The notes beneath the pieces were generated by a model, which was not told the origin of the DNA, made no database searches, and was given only the letters and a program-made list of their open reading frames with translations. A DNA stretch of 64,000 nucleotides from NCBI GenBank assembly GCA_026545225.1, contig CM048851.1, forward strand, positions 32,239,956-32,303,955, in the 5' to 3' direction. Numbering within the stretch: position 1 is the stretch's first letter; every line of letters starts with the position of its first letter. Source of the stretch: Cornus controversa. Taxonomy: Eukaryota > Streptophyta > Magnoliopsida > Cornales > Cornaceae. Both the position numbers and the translations under genes were made by a program. Below are positions 33,332-45,157 of this stretch, piece by piece.

Positions 33332-33765
33332 AATGGATATCACTTTTTGTTCTCTATCTCTAATGTTGTCTCTCTCACATCTTTTAGTTACTATTTCTCT
33401 CTTGTTAATATGTTGCTTTGTCAATTTGTGTCAACATGGGGGAGAAATGGTTATATCTTTGTTTAAGGGGGAGAGCGATTGATTAACATGTTTGAGGGAA
33501 AGCATGAACATTGTTAACATTAGAACATAAACATTGTCAACATTGACTGTTTACATATTTTTTTATTAAGATTTTTATATGTGTGTTGTTTAAGTCATGT
33601 GTAGGTTATATGTTTATCTTTATAGACTTGAACAACATTGACTGAATTTTGATTGGTTTAGCTATATTTCTTTGTATTTTTGGACAAATTGTAATCTGAT
33701 TTTTTCAATGAGTTAGGTTATAATTGTCTAGGTAGGTTTGTCACGAAATTGCCAAAAGAAGAGAT
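33243..33765 (+). mobile_element. Sirevirus interior 3' end with polypurine tracts
   Basis: Contains CATGGGGGAGAAATGG (near 33436), TTAAGGGGGAGAGCG (near 33463) and AAAAGAAGAGAT (33754-33765) abutting the next LTR. TTTGTCACGAAATTGCC (33738 on) is the same pre-PPT arm as in the complete Sirevirus. A (TA)n(TG)n tract fills 33266-33331. All coding sequence is gone. Confidence 0.75.
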
Positions 33766-36106
33766 TGTGAAATATATATTCATAATTGACAAATTTCATT
33801 GTCAAAACTATGATAATCGAGTTATAATTTGTTCTTCAAGTCTTGTAATCGATCATGAAATTATTGATCAAGTGCATGGATACCTTCGATTCAAGTGAGA
33901 ACATCATATAAACAAGGTTAGTGTGTGAGGACACTTTGCACTTTATGTTTGATAGGTTGGTTTCTGAAAGCTAGGGTTTTAACTCAAAAATTAGGTTTTC
34001 TACAAAGTCCAAGTGGTCCTACTTTTGAGGACCAGTCCAACTTATCTCGGTTGGACAAAAATTTACATCTTGCATGTTTTAGACCAGTCTAACTTTTTGC
34101 AACTAGTCTTACTTGGTGATAACTAATCGAACCAATCCTACTTTTTAGGATCGGTCAAACTTTGTTGATATGTGCGGTAATTCTCTTTTAATCCAATTTT
34201 TGTTTTCATATCAATTCAAAAAATTTTGAGACGTCCTAAAAGGGTTTCTAACTTATTTTTCAAGTAATATTAGGACTCTCTCATTTATAAATACTACTTT
34301 ATGTGTTTTTTAAAAAATTAAGATTTCAAAAAATTATTATTTTAGAGAGAAAGCTTTTGTAAGTATTTTTAGGACACAAAATCTGTGAGATATAAATTTG
34401 TAATTGGCATATTTCTGTGATCAAAACTTGATTGATCGAGTTGTAATTTTTGTATTATTCTTTGTATCGATCATCGATAACTTCGAGCTGATATTCAAGT
34501 GCATGGATGGCACGGGAATTGTCTCACCTGAGAAAAACGTGTAGACAAATCAGTAAGAACACCATATAGTACAGGTAAGTATGGTGAGGACACTCTGCAC
34601 TTTTTATTTCCGAGCTTATTTTGAAAAATTAGGGTTTAAATGAAATTTTTAGGGTTTTTCAAAGTAGGACCGGTCCCCAATATTTAGGACCGGTCCAACT
34701 TGTCTCAGCAGTTTGGTTTCTTTCAACTTCTTTTCCAAGTAGAATTAGAACTTCCTTGCCTATATATATGTACTTATATTTTCTCTATAATTTGGTGAAG
34801 AAAAAGTCTGGACTATTATTATTTTTAGAGAGAGAAAGTATATACAATGTAATTAGGGCTATATATTTTTAAGAACACACATCCATACTTCACGAGTGAT
34901 TTTTAGGATGGTGTTCTACTTCTGATTAGCTGCTCAGAGACTGCATCAAATCTATTTGCTGATTAGAACATTAGATTGATGGTTCTTCCCTTTCTTGTTT
35001 GCTGAGGAAGAAAGGTGACCAAATCGCACTACGAAGGGAACGAAATACTTGCTGAGTATTTTGGTTCTTCCAGTAACCTTTCTGTAAGGATCGTGACGTT
35101 AGCCGAAAGTCTGCAGCAGTTGGACGTGTTGTCGCAATCATAAGCCTGAGGTGTTCCGCATCAGATTTTTGACAGAGTGAAGAGGGGTATGAGACTGAGA
35201 CAAAGTCTGTTGTACTTTGCTTCATCATAGTGAATTGGTTTCCTAAGGTGTGCCGCCTCCCTCCGTATTTTTTCCACCTTGGGTTTCCACGTATATCTGG
35301 TACATTCTTTTCTTTACTTGCACTTTATTTATTTTCTTACTTTAATTGTTTAATTAATTGGACTTAAAATTGAATTAATTAAAAATTAAGCAAATGAGCA
35401 AGTGATCCTATTCACCCCCCTCTAGGTTCTGAAATACTTTTCACAACCGCTTCCGCACCGAGCAACTCACAAAATCATCTTTGATTTTTTTTTGTATGTT
35501 TTTCTTTTAAGAGGATACACATATACATTGAGTGATTTTTAGGAGGGTGTTCTCAATCTGATCCTTCCCTTAAAGACTACTTCAAAAGATTTTTTTTTCG
35601 ATCAGAACGTCACCTTTTTGGTGTCCTTTCAACTACTTATTCGCGAGGAAGGTGAATCGGATAATACTACAAAGGGGAGAAAATATTTGTGGAGTGTTCG
35701 TGTTCTTCCATCAAACTTTTCTGCAAGGATTAAGGAGTTAGCCTGGAGTCTGCACCAGCTGGATGAGGAGTCATAGGAGTCAGTATAAAATGTTTAGCAA
35801 CTAGTTTTTGGCAGAGTGGAGTGGGTGTGAAATTGAAACAGTCTATTATACTTTACTTTAAGATAGTGGATTTGTTTCTCTAGAGCTACAACTTCACTCG
35901 TGATTTTCTCCCGTGAGGATTTCCACATATATCTTGTGTCATCTCTTATTTTACTTTATTTACTTGCTTTGTGTGATTTTTCTATTTTAATTGGGTTGAA
36001 TTAAAATAAATTGAATAATCAAGCAAACGAGTTCAAACACCTATTCACCCCCTTTACATGATTTTTATCATCCTTTCACAACCACTTTTGCGCCGTGTAA
36101 CTCAAA
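33766..36106 (+). repeat. Sirevirus 3' LTR split by a Sirevirus solo LTR
   Basis: Starts TGTGAAATATATATTC directly after the polypurine tract and ends GCCGTGTAACTCAAA. Without the inserted 1088-bp LTR and one 5-bp repeat it is about 1248 bp, close to the 1306-bp family length. It carries diverged ACCGGT-type motifs around 34015-34165. Confidence 0.82.
34384..35471 (+). mobile_element. Sirevirus solo LTR, 1088 bp, inserted in an older Sirevirus LTR
   Basis: Begins TGTGAGATATAAATTTG and ends GAGCAACTCACA. It is flanked by a perfect AAATC duplication (34379-34383 and 35472-35476). Two intact GGACCGGTCC palindromes at about 34666 and 34687 show the family motif in its clearest form. A single LTR with a target duplication is the footprint of unequal recombination between the two LTRs of a full element. 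Confidence 0.88.
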
Positions 36107-36815
36107 CTCAAATCTTATATTCCTTCTTTGTCTTCTTTGATTTGTAGACCCAAATGCAAGACCCACTTCTCAGCATGACTATAACCTCGAGACTCAATGT
36201 GTTCTAAAGACATCGTTTCACATGCTCAGTAGAAGGCATAAATATGGCATAGGAAACAAGTCAAGTGCGAGCCTAAAAGGCAACACTCCTGTATGATTAC
36301 TTCTTTTTTCTCTTCTGAAATTTCTCACTTTCCCTCTATTTCATTAGTACGAAATCATCTAAAACAAAAGAGAATTATGTTTTTTATTCTTCTGTTTGGT
36401 ATGCATTTTTGGTTCTCGTGTTAACAAAGATTAATCTGTGATTCATTTGAATTTAATTTGGATCATTTCATTTCAATTTATTTAAGGGCATATTTTTCCT
36501 AAAGAATAAGATATTTTTGTAAATAAATTTCATTGTACAAGTTAACAATGTCAATTTACATGGAAAGAGGGTATTTTGATCATATCATACATTTTTTGGA
36601 CCGAAGGAGATATTTGTAACAAGTGTGCAAACCTCAGAGGAACACGGAGCAAGATTTTTAAAAAGTTTTATCAGTGTGTAATTAGACCAAACTTTAGGGG
36701 AGATCATTGTATTTAACCCTTATTTATATTACATACCTACTTTTTATTTTCTAAACTCTAATAATGCTCCCATTAAATTTTTGGTAAAACCCCATGAATA
36801 TATATGTGCTTATAT
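36107..36815. other. Intergenic DNA, nothing recognised
   Basis: AT-rich, no frame with recognisable content and no clear repeat. Confidence 0.4.
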
Positions 36816-36823
36816 ATACATAT

Positions 36824-37002
36824 AGAGTAATGATTTCTTGCTCACCGGTGAACAAGAAATTCATCCACACCAAGCACAGTAACCATTGGATGTGATTGCT
36901 AGACTTTTTTTGGTAATTCTCTTTTTTATATTAATCACATCCAATGGTTACTGTGTTTGGTGTGGATGAAGTTTTTGCTCACTAGGAAGAGATCATTACT
37001 CT
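36824..37002. repeat. Foldback MITE, 179 bp, 8-bp target duplication
   Basis: The two halves are inverted copies of about 75 bp, with AGAGTAATGATTTCTTG at one end and AAGAGATCATTACTCT at the other, and AACCATTGGATGTGATT facing AATCACATCCAATGGTT. Only about 30 bp separate the arms. The direct repeat ATACATAT (36816-36823 and 37003-37010) suggests a hAT-type origin, though the sequence is low in complexity. Confidence 0.82.
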
Positions 37003-37010
37003 ATACATAT

Positions 37011-37387
37011 ATTACCTACATGAAGTAGATTAGGATTTGTAGCTCGTTTACTCTCTCTTTCTCTCTCAATCACTGTGTGTGTAAACTTATTTATTGATTT
37101 TCTATTCTATTAATTTTTTTTATTATATGTCACGCTTCTTAGTTATGGATTGACCACAAATTTCTTAAATTGTCTTTATCATTTTGGTCTACCAAAGACG
37201 TCTAAGATTAATCATATCAAATGTATGAGTTTACAATTTCTATTTATCTTTTTGAATTAGAAAATTTAAGAGCAAGCATTATTTTTGCTAGAATTCCTTC
37301 AATTTGGATTGCTTTTAATATGTTACCTTGATAATAATTGAAGTAAAAATATTTATGAAAAAAAAAATCTAAATAAAACTAGCTATC
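37011..37387. other. Intergenic DNA, nothing recognised
   Basis: AT-rich spacer between the foldback MITE and a reverse Sirevirus LTR. No feature seen. Confidence 0.4.
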
Positions 37388-38358
37388 AAAAATTACACTA
37401 TCTCTTAGTCTCGCATCCATTTCACTCTGCCAGGAACTAGGTGTTGAATGCCTCAAGCTTATTAGTGCGACTTCTCATCCAATTACTATAGAGTTCATAC
37501 TAACATCACAATCCTTGTAGAAGGATTACTGGAAAAACACGAATACTCCACATGATTATCATGTTCCTTCATAGTGAATGTTTTTCCTTCATTTCAAACA
37601 AGTATAATCAAGTTGATTAAGAAACCAACACTCTTGCTCTAATCAAATTGAAAAATTTAATGTTGACTTTGAAGATCCTATTGATCAGATGAAGAAGAGT
37701 ATCACAACTTAAACACTCCGCATTTGCGTGCTCTCAAAAATATATTAAGAAAAAAATCAAAGATAGTTTTTCTTCATAAAATCTCTCTCTAAGTTCCAAT
37801 AATGATGTAAATATAATCTTCTCCCTACAAACATAATTAGGTTCAAATTACTAGAAAAACAAGTTTAAAAACGTACTAGGACTTCCCAAAAAGTTTGGAT
37901 TGATTTGAAAACAAAAATTAGACTAAAAGAAAAAATTTCACACGTATCAACAAAGTTGGACCGGTCCAAAAATTATGGACCAATCAAACTTGCTATTAAC
38001 TAAGTTGGACCAGTCAGAAAAAGTCAAACTAGTCAAACTATGTAGGTTTTGAAATTTCTTGGAAACCAAAAAAAGTTGGACTAGTCCATAAATTATGGAC
38101 CAATTGGACATCTAGAAAAACCAATTTTTTCACTAAAAACTTATTTTTCTATATTTTTTAAGTTCTTAAACTTTTCAAACTTTAAATATAGTGTTCTTAC
38201 TCAAATATTCGTACTAAGTGATATCATCATCTAATCTAACGGTATAGAGACATTTTTCGTTCAATTTTAAAGATCGAGTTACAAAATTAAACAAAAATTA
38301 CAATTTAGTGAACAAATTTTTACACCAAAATTTATCAATTATAATAAAATATCACGCA
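37388..38358 (-). repeat. Sirevirus LTR, reverse orientation, 3' end missing
   Basis: The minus strand begins TGCGTGATATTTTATT at 38358, near the family start TGTGAGATAT, and runs through ACCGGT-type motifs (GTTGGACCGGTCC near 37959 on the plus strand) to the CAGAGTGAAATGG region near 37410. The last 150 bp of the LTR are absent. Confidence 0.78.
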
Positions 38359-38422
38359 ACAATTCCTCACTTTTGATTTATAAATGCATGTGCCGGTTGT
38401 TAAGCGGGCCTTCACTTGTGAC

Positions 38423-38975
38423 CTAGGAAGCATGGACACGGACACGGGACACGGGTACGACACGACACGGACACGGCGATACGGGAAATTTTAAAAAAAT
38501 AGGACACGGACACGGCGAGGATACGGCTATAAAATAATAATATAATATATTAATATATATTAATTATTCAATAAAAAAATACTACATTACATAAATACTT
38601 CAATTAATCATCAAACAATTAAAAACCAAACAAACTTATAAATAAAAATAGACAAATAGATTAAAATAAATTAAAGAACCAGACTTATTTAGTCTTCTAT
38701 ATATATTTAACTTAAGTTTTAATCATAACTTAGTATCATATAATTTCCATCTGAAATATTTGAATATACATCACTGCTATGAAGTGTCCAATACGTCATC
38801 GAGGAGTGTCCAAGAAGTGTCCAAGGAGTGTCCGATAAGTGCCCTAAAAAGCAAAATGTCAGGACACGGGTATGAAGTGTCCGACACATGTCCGCGAAGT
38901 GTCCGAGTGTCCGACACGGTGTCCGAGTGTCCGACACGGGTACGGCACCCTCGGTGAAGTGTTCGTGCTTTCTAG
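38423..38975. repeat. hAT-like MITE, 553 bp, 8-bp target duplication
   Basis: Ends are CTAGGAAGCATGGACACGG and, read from the right, CTAGAAAGCACGAACAC. The perfect 8-bp repeat CTTGTGAC (38415-38422 and 38976-38983) matches hAT biology. The arms are built from GGACACGG/CCGTGTCC-type repeats, rich in CpG, while the middle is AT-rich. No coding sequence. Confidence 0.8.
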
Positions 38976-39750
38976 CTTGTGACATTTTGTCCGACAAACA
39001 AACATTTCACATCACCATCACTGTTTTCTTTCTGACTTTTCTCTTTCGTTTCACTGTTTTTTTTTTTTGGTTTTGTTTCTTTCGTTCATTGATGTGGGTT
39101 TAGAAAACACGGTGATCCGAATATTTTTTAAAAAATTGGATACAGACGGGAGGATGATTCCACTATAAAATAATAATATAATATATTAATATTTATTAAT
39201 TATTCAATAAAAAAAATTACATTACAAAAATATTTCAATTTATCGTCAAACAATTACAAACCAAACAAACTTATAAACAAAAATAGACAAATAAATTAAA
39301 GAACCAAACTTATTTAGCCCTCTACATATATTTAGCTTAGACTTTTAATCATAACTTAGTCGCATATAATTTATTTTTGAAATACTTGAATATACATTAC
39401 TGCTAGAAAATGTCTGACACATATTCGAGAAGTGTTTAAAGAGTGTTCGAGAAGTGTCCAACATATGTTCGAGAAGTGTCTAAGTTGTGTCCGAGAAGTA
39501 TTCTAAGAAAAAAAATATCAGGATACATCAATAAAATATCAACAAATATCTAAAAAGTATCTGACATGATATCCAAATGTCCAAATACGACACTTTCAAC
39601 AAAATGTCGTACTTTCTAACATTCACTTCTGACGTTTTGTCCTCAAAACAAACATTTCACATTACCGCCACTGTTTCTTTCTGACTTTTCTCTTTCGTTT
39701 CACTACTTTCTTTTTTTTTCTTTTGTTTCTTTCACTCATTGATGTGGGTT
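38424..39750. repeat. Tandem segmental duplication containing the hAT-like MITE
   Basis: Copy 1 (38424-39100) and copy 2 (39101-39750) share TAG(G/A)AA(G/A)CA starts, the AT-rich core (AAAATAATAATATAATATAT) and the flanking tail ending CATTGATGTGGGTT. The CpG-rich arms of copy 1 (GTGTCCGACACGG) are mostly TpG or CpA in copy 2. Confidence 0.8.
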
Positions 39751-42100
39751 CATGAGTCTTGTTGTATATCACGTGTGCTGTCTTGCTTTTTGAACGACAA
39801 ATCAAATTTTAATTTTTGAATCAAGGTCAAATAGTTTCTATTCTTAGTGAAGTATAATGGTCAAACCTTCTTTTAATTCCTTTGACAAATTAGAAGAATC
39901 AAAACCCTTTTAAAGGTGATACAGTCATAGCTTTTTTCTATCGCAACATGTTTACTGTTTGATTTTATCGGGAGAATAGTACTTTGTTTTTACCTGCCTT
40001 AATAATTGGGATGAAATTTTTTTTAATGGAATTAATTGCAGTGCATGATTTTAGTTTGTGCCCTTACTCCTTTAAGTACGTAGGTGCTATCCACATCGGC
40101 TTTCATTTGTTCATCACAGTTGGATGCTAGTCAGCAATTTGGTAAGATAATGGTAAGAGAAGGATAATTACTTTTAAACCATTTGGACCAGCTAAGGGAT
40201 TGCACATTTTATATGCAATGAAATATGAATGTAACTCCTACTAAATGCTTGCAAGGGATGTAATTTCTTTAGCTCGTCAGATCGGCTCGAGTGTTAGCTG
40301 TAAATAGCATGTTCTGTTTGTTAATTGTTGACCCAAAAGTTAGTGATAGTGTAATTGCCAGTTCAAAGAGTAAAGATCAAATAAATTCATTTAATCTCAA
40401 TCCTAAAGGCTTAAAAGCGCCTGGTCAGACTACGAATTGCGAGGCGCTTCCCTTTAGCAAGGGCCAGTGATAGAAAATATACAAAAATAAACTTTTTATT
40501 TGTTGGAAATCATTAATTTTTTTTTAATAAATTAAAAAATATAGGATCAATTATCCTGACCACCTAACCTGTGGGCTAATAATTTTATCATATTACTTTC
40601 ACTGTTATTGTATTATTATTTCTTTTCCACCACCATTGTTGAACTTGTAAATTTTGTACTTGGCAAAATAAACAAAGGTACCAGGCCTCTCATTTTAAAA
40701 TGAAAGGTGGAGAGTCAAGTAATGTCATAAGTACAATGGGAGTTCTTTGTCAGGATATAAAAAAATGAATTGTAAGACGGTGCAATGCCTCTACAACTAA
40801 ATTCCTAATGGGTCTATTGTTTTTTTCTAAGTTTTTTACCTTCTTGGTGGGTGGAAATGATGGCGTTGGTAGGATGGGTAAGAAAGTTTTATTCAGAATT
40901 TTAATATTAACAAAAATTATTTTGTGGTCCTTTGCACTATGTTTTTTAAAATTGGAGTGTAATGTGATTATTGATACTTGCTGGATTAGGATTGTATTTG
41001 TCAATTTTGTAATCTAATTGGTAGTATGATTTTTCAATTTTATTTGATGGAATTTAATCCTAACCATCGGTATCTAATTTTTGGAAAAAAAGACTTAGAT
41101 ATGTTTGTTTGTAACCAAGTCATTCCTATTGTTATTGTGAATATAGAAGGGTTTCAAAATCTTACTCAACCCTATCGTACAAACAATTCTTAAATAGGCG
41201 TAGTGCTCTTTAAAGAACTCCTAACCATCAGGTATGATTGCCAAATTTTTCTCATTAATTATTGTCTTATTCTTGATTTCTACAGGTCGATTATGAATTT
41301 AAAATCCAACAAGTTTCTAATGGAATCTATGAGAAAGAATTTAGGAGAGAATGGTGTAGAAAAAAAGGAGAAAGAGTGTTTGAGAGGAAAAAAAAAGTTT
41401 CAGAGAGATGTTAAAAAGAGATTGCACGCTCCTTCACTCCGACAATCTCAAATTCCTCTCATTATGGAACACTGGTGATGGAAATAAGATACCATAGTTG
41501 GAATCTCATGGAGAAATTGATGGTTAAATGTGAAATGTGGTCCAACCAAAGTATTGAACAGTGGTGTTGTCAGGAAGGTGATGCCCATAGATTTGATGTT
41601 GAATGCATCACCTTTCTCATTCTCTCTCTTCGATCTCCTCCCCATGGCCTCTTTCTCCTCTCTCTCTTTTCTCTCTATATTTCTCATCCAAAACGTCATT
41701 ACTCTAAATTTCTAATTTCTTCTTCTTGATAGACGATTGAGAGAGAAAAGAAGGGAATGGTGGCGGAGGAGGGAGATAACCGAGAAATGGGAGAGAGGTG
41801 AAGGTGGCAGACATGTTGAGGCTGTGGAGCCTCGAATCACAAGCCCAAATTGTTGCCATTTGAGATAGTTATGAAAGATAAGCCCAATATTGCTGCCATT
41901 TGAGATGGTTACGAAAGACGTCTTCTTTGGACCTTCTGAAAGTGAAAATCGTCTTCAAGGAAAAACAAGTGTAAGTTGACTTAGGATTTCCGTTAGGGTT
42001 AGAAAGTCATCTTTTATTTTCTTTTGGGACATGTAAGCCATTTTTTTTTGGGATCTCTTTAGGGATATTAACCGATCTAGGTTTGGTTTTGGTTGTTTGG
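39751..42100. other. Intergenic DNA, nothing recognised
   Basis: No frame with family resemblance; short frames near 40808 and 41203-41729 look random. A CT-rich run near 41620-41690 gives some of them spurious length. The right part may include the upstream portion of the copia LTR ending near 42350. Confidence 0.4.
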
Positions 42101-42372
42101 TTAGAGCGGCGTAAGAATAGAACCTAATGGAGAGAGTGACAGAAACCAGATAGAGGCTTTATAAGTTTCTCTGAGAGAGATAGAGAGTGCTTCATGGACG
42201 TAGGCAGAAGATTTTGCCAAACCATATAAATTGGATGTTCTTGTGTATTTATTTCTTCTCTTCTCTATGATTGTTTTTCTCTTTCTTGATTGTTCTTGTT
42301 TCATTATTTCCACAACAACTGGTATTAATGTACTAGTACCATGAGGCTTGCGTAACAACTGATGTCAGAGTC
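42100..42372 (+). repeat. Copia 5' LTR end and primer-binding region (Tnt1/Tork-like)
   Basis: ATGGACGTAGGCAGAAGATT near 42195 matches the U5 block seen at 19100-19240. CCACAACAACTGGTAT near 42310 and ACTGATGTCAGAGTC at 42358-42372 are both diverged Met-type PBS-like sites, so the exact LTR end is uncertain. A TTTATAAG box lies near 42160. The LTR start was not found. Confidence 0.5.
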
Positions 42373-44290
42373 TTTGGTTGAAGAACTTAGGGCACAAGAG
42401 GTGTTTGACGAAATTCCTGTGAGTAGTTCTTTGCATTCAACCTATTTATTAGAGTGGGAGTGATGACGTCAGAGGAGAAAACATACAAGATTGAGAAGTT
42501 TGATGGTACCAACTTCAGAATCTAGAAGATGCAAGTTGAGGATTACTTGTTCCAAAAAGATTTGTATTTACCATTGTGAGAGAGGCCATCAGATATAAAG
42601 GATTCAGAGTGGCAGCTACTTGGTTGGAAGGCTATTGGCACCGTCAGATTGATGTTGTCAAAGTCAGTTGCCTTCACCATCTAGAATGAGAAGATGATGA
42701 CATCTCTCATGTCAGCTCTTTTCGGTATGTAAGAACAATCATTTACAACAAACAAGGTACATTTAATTAAGAATTTTTTTAATTTGAAGATGCCGAAGGT
42801 GGAAAATTCAAAGAACATTTGAATGAGTTCAATGAAATCACAAATCAACTAGAATCTGCTAAAATCTCTTTCAATGATGATATTTGGGCATTATTAATTA
42901 TGAGATAGTTGCATGAGAGTTAGAGTGATAGAGTTAATGTGATTAGTAGTTTTACATGGAAGTTTAAATTGAAGTTCAATAATGTTATTAGAAAATCGAC
43001 GACAACAGTTGGTCTTTCCACCTCTAGATCAACATTGAATGTAGAAAGTAGGGGCAGAAGTTCAAAGAAGAAAAGGGTAATGGTAATGGCAAATCTAAAT
43101 CAAAGAATGACAGATCAAGATCTTGAAATTCCAAGAATTCCAATAATCAAAATTAGAACAAGAAAGAAATTGAGTGTTGTAATTATGGCAAAATCGGACA
43201 CTACAAGAACTAGTGTAGAGGTTTGAGAAAGGAGACAGAGAATAAAACTAAAGCAAACACTATCTTAGAAGAATCAGATGATACACTGATATGTTCTTTG
43301 GAAATCAAGGTAGAGTTTTGGGTTTTGGACTTTGGGGCATCATTTCATGCTACCTCAATCAAAGAATTATTTGACAATTGTGTATCGGGTAACCTAAGGA
43401 AAGTGTATCTTGGTAATGATCAGCCCTATAACATGGTTGGCAAGGGTGAGGTACAAGTCAAGTTAAATGGGTTAATGTGGAAGCTGAAAGATGTGAGGCA
43501 TATGCCTGACTTGTGAAAGAATCTAATTTCAGTGGGATAATTGGCAGATGAAGGTTATGTCGTAACCTTCAATGGTGATTCATGAAAAGCTCTAGATGAG
43601 CTATGATTGTTGCACGTGACAAGAAGACTAATACTCTCTACATGACTACAAAAGCTTGTGTGTCAATAGGAGTGGTAGAAAACAAAGAGGGTCCTAACCT
43701 TTGGCACCAAAGACTTGGTCACATTAATGAAAAATGACTCAAGATTATGCATTCAAAAGGGAAACTACTAGGCCTAAAGTCAGTTGATATTGACTTTCGT
43801 GAGAGTTGCATCTTCAGAAAGTAAAAGAGGGTTAGTTTCATGCAAAAAGAGTGCTAAAAGCCAGAAGTATAAGAAACTTGATTTAGTTAACACAGATGTT
43901 TGGGGGCTAGCTCCAGTCTCATCAATTGGTATAAAGTTATACTTTGTGACTTTCATTGATGATCATACGAGGAAGGTATGCATTTACTTCTTGAGACAAA
44001 AATCTGAGGTGAATGAGGTGTTCAAGAAGTGGAAGGTCGTGGTCAAAAATGAGACAAGGTTGAAAATTAAGAGGTTGGGGTCTGAAAATGATGGAGAGTA
44101 TAAAGACAAAAAGTTCAAGAAATTCTATTATGAGCAAGTGATCTGATTAGAGAGGACTATGTAGGGAACCCCACAACAGAACGGGATAGCAAAATAAATG
44201 AACAAAACCTTGACAAGGAAAGCTAGGAGCTTGAATATACAGATAGGTCTACTCAAGCAATTTTGGGCAAAGGCACTAACAAGTTGTAGG
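42373..44290 (+). pseudogene. Copia (Tnt1/Tork-like) gag-protease-integrase relic
   Basis: Gag starts near 42460 with KIEKFDGTNFR and continues through frameshifts (WQLLGWKAIGTVRLMLSKS near 42610-42660). A zinc-knuckle remnant, CCNYGKIGHYKN, lies near 43170. The protease motif reads VLDFGASFHAT near 43325 (normally DSGA or DTGA). The integrase zinc finger has LWHQRLGHINE near 43700, and the core has NTDVWG near 43890, FIDDHTRKV and LGSENDGEY near 44080, then QQNGIAK near 44175. Stops and frameshifts are many. Reverse transcriptase and RNase H are missing; after about 44290 the sequence no longer matches this lineage. Confidence 0.85.
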
Positions 44291-45157
44291 AAATATCTAC
44301 TAAGGAGGCAAGTAGATGAGGAGTTCAAGCTCAAGAGGAATGATGCTCCTATTCCCGGGCTGTATATTCGTAACTCAAATTTTGCTTTGACTGCTCGACA
44401 ATATAACTAATCCATGGGAAGTCTGGAGAGGTATTTGAACAGGTAATTTGCTGAGATCAAAGCACTAATTAGAGGTGGTATTTTCAGGTATGATGTTTAT
44501 TCTTCTGGAAAAAGTGGAGCACATGATGAGGATTAGGTTGTTAGCTTTAGACCTATTTAGTTTCTCTTTGCTAGACATAGACTTGGTTACTAGTAGGTTA
44601 AGTCTAGAGTCCTTCTATTTGCTTTCATTGGACACGTTATGGTTATGCTTGCTATACTTTGGAACTATATTATTTGGATGTGTTTATGTTTTATGTATGT
44701 TACTCCATCATTTCGAAACTTTTGTGATATATTTGAATGAATTTCATATATTTCCTCTCTTATCTATCTTTTATTACTAGTTTTATTTTCCTTATGGATT
44801 ACTTTGTCAATTTGTTTCAATTTGTTCCAAAAAAGAGGAGAAGTTATGCAAATATGATTGATATAATTAAAGGGGAGATACTTGAGATGCTTGAGTTATA
44901 CTTGAAATTTTTAGCATATTTGGTTTATATACTTTTATTAAACTTTTACAGGTGGTGTTGCTTGCATAATGTGCAGATTTCAGATTTTTTCAGGAAGTCA
45001 ATACGTGTGAAGCTTTACTTTATTTAAAGCTCTGGTTGATAATTTCTTCTATTATATTTCTATGTATTTTTTTTGACATATTGTATCTGAGTTTTTCAAT
45101 AGATTAGGTTATGATTGTCTAGGTTTGTTTTGTCATGAAATTGCCACAAGGGGAGAT
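44291..45157 (+). mobile_element. Sirevirus interior 3' end joined to the copia relic
   Basis: From about 44480 the sequence resembles the Sirevirus non-coding interior. Purine tracts occur near 44830 (AAAAAAGAGGAGAAG), near 44869 (TTAAAGGGGAGAT) and at 45147-45157 (ACAAGGGGAGAT) directly before an LTR. TTTTGTCATGAAATTGCCA is the pre-PPT arm. The junction with the Tnt1-like integrase near 44290 is abrupt. Confidence 0.7.

Noticed and set aside
38719..39103. Frames rich in repeated Cys/Ser/Arg phrases
   Set aside because: Arise from GTGTCCGACACGG repeats of the hAT-like MITE.
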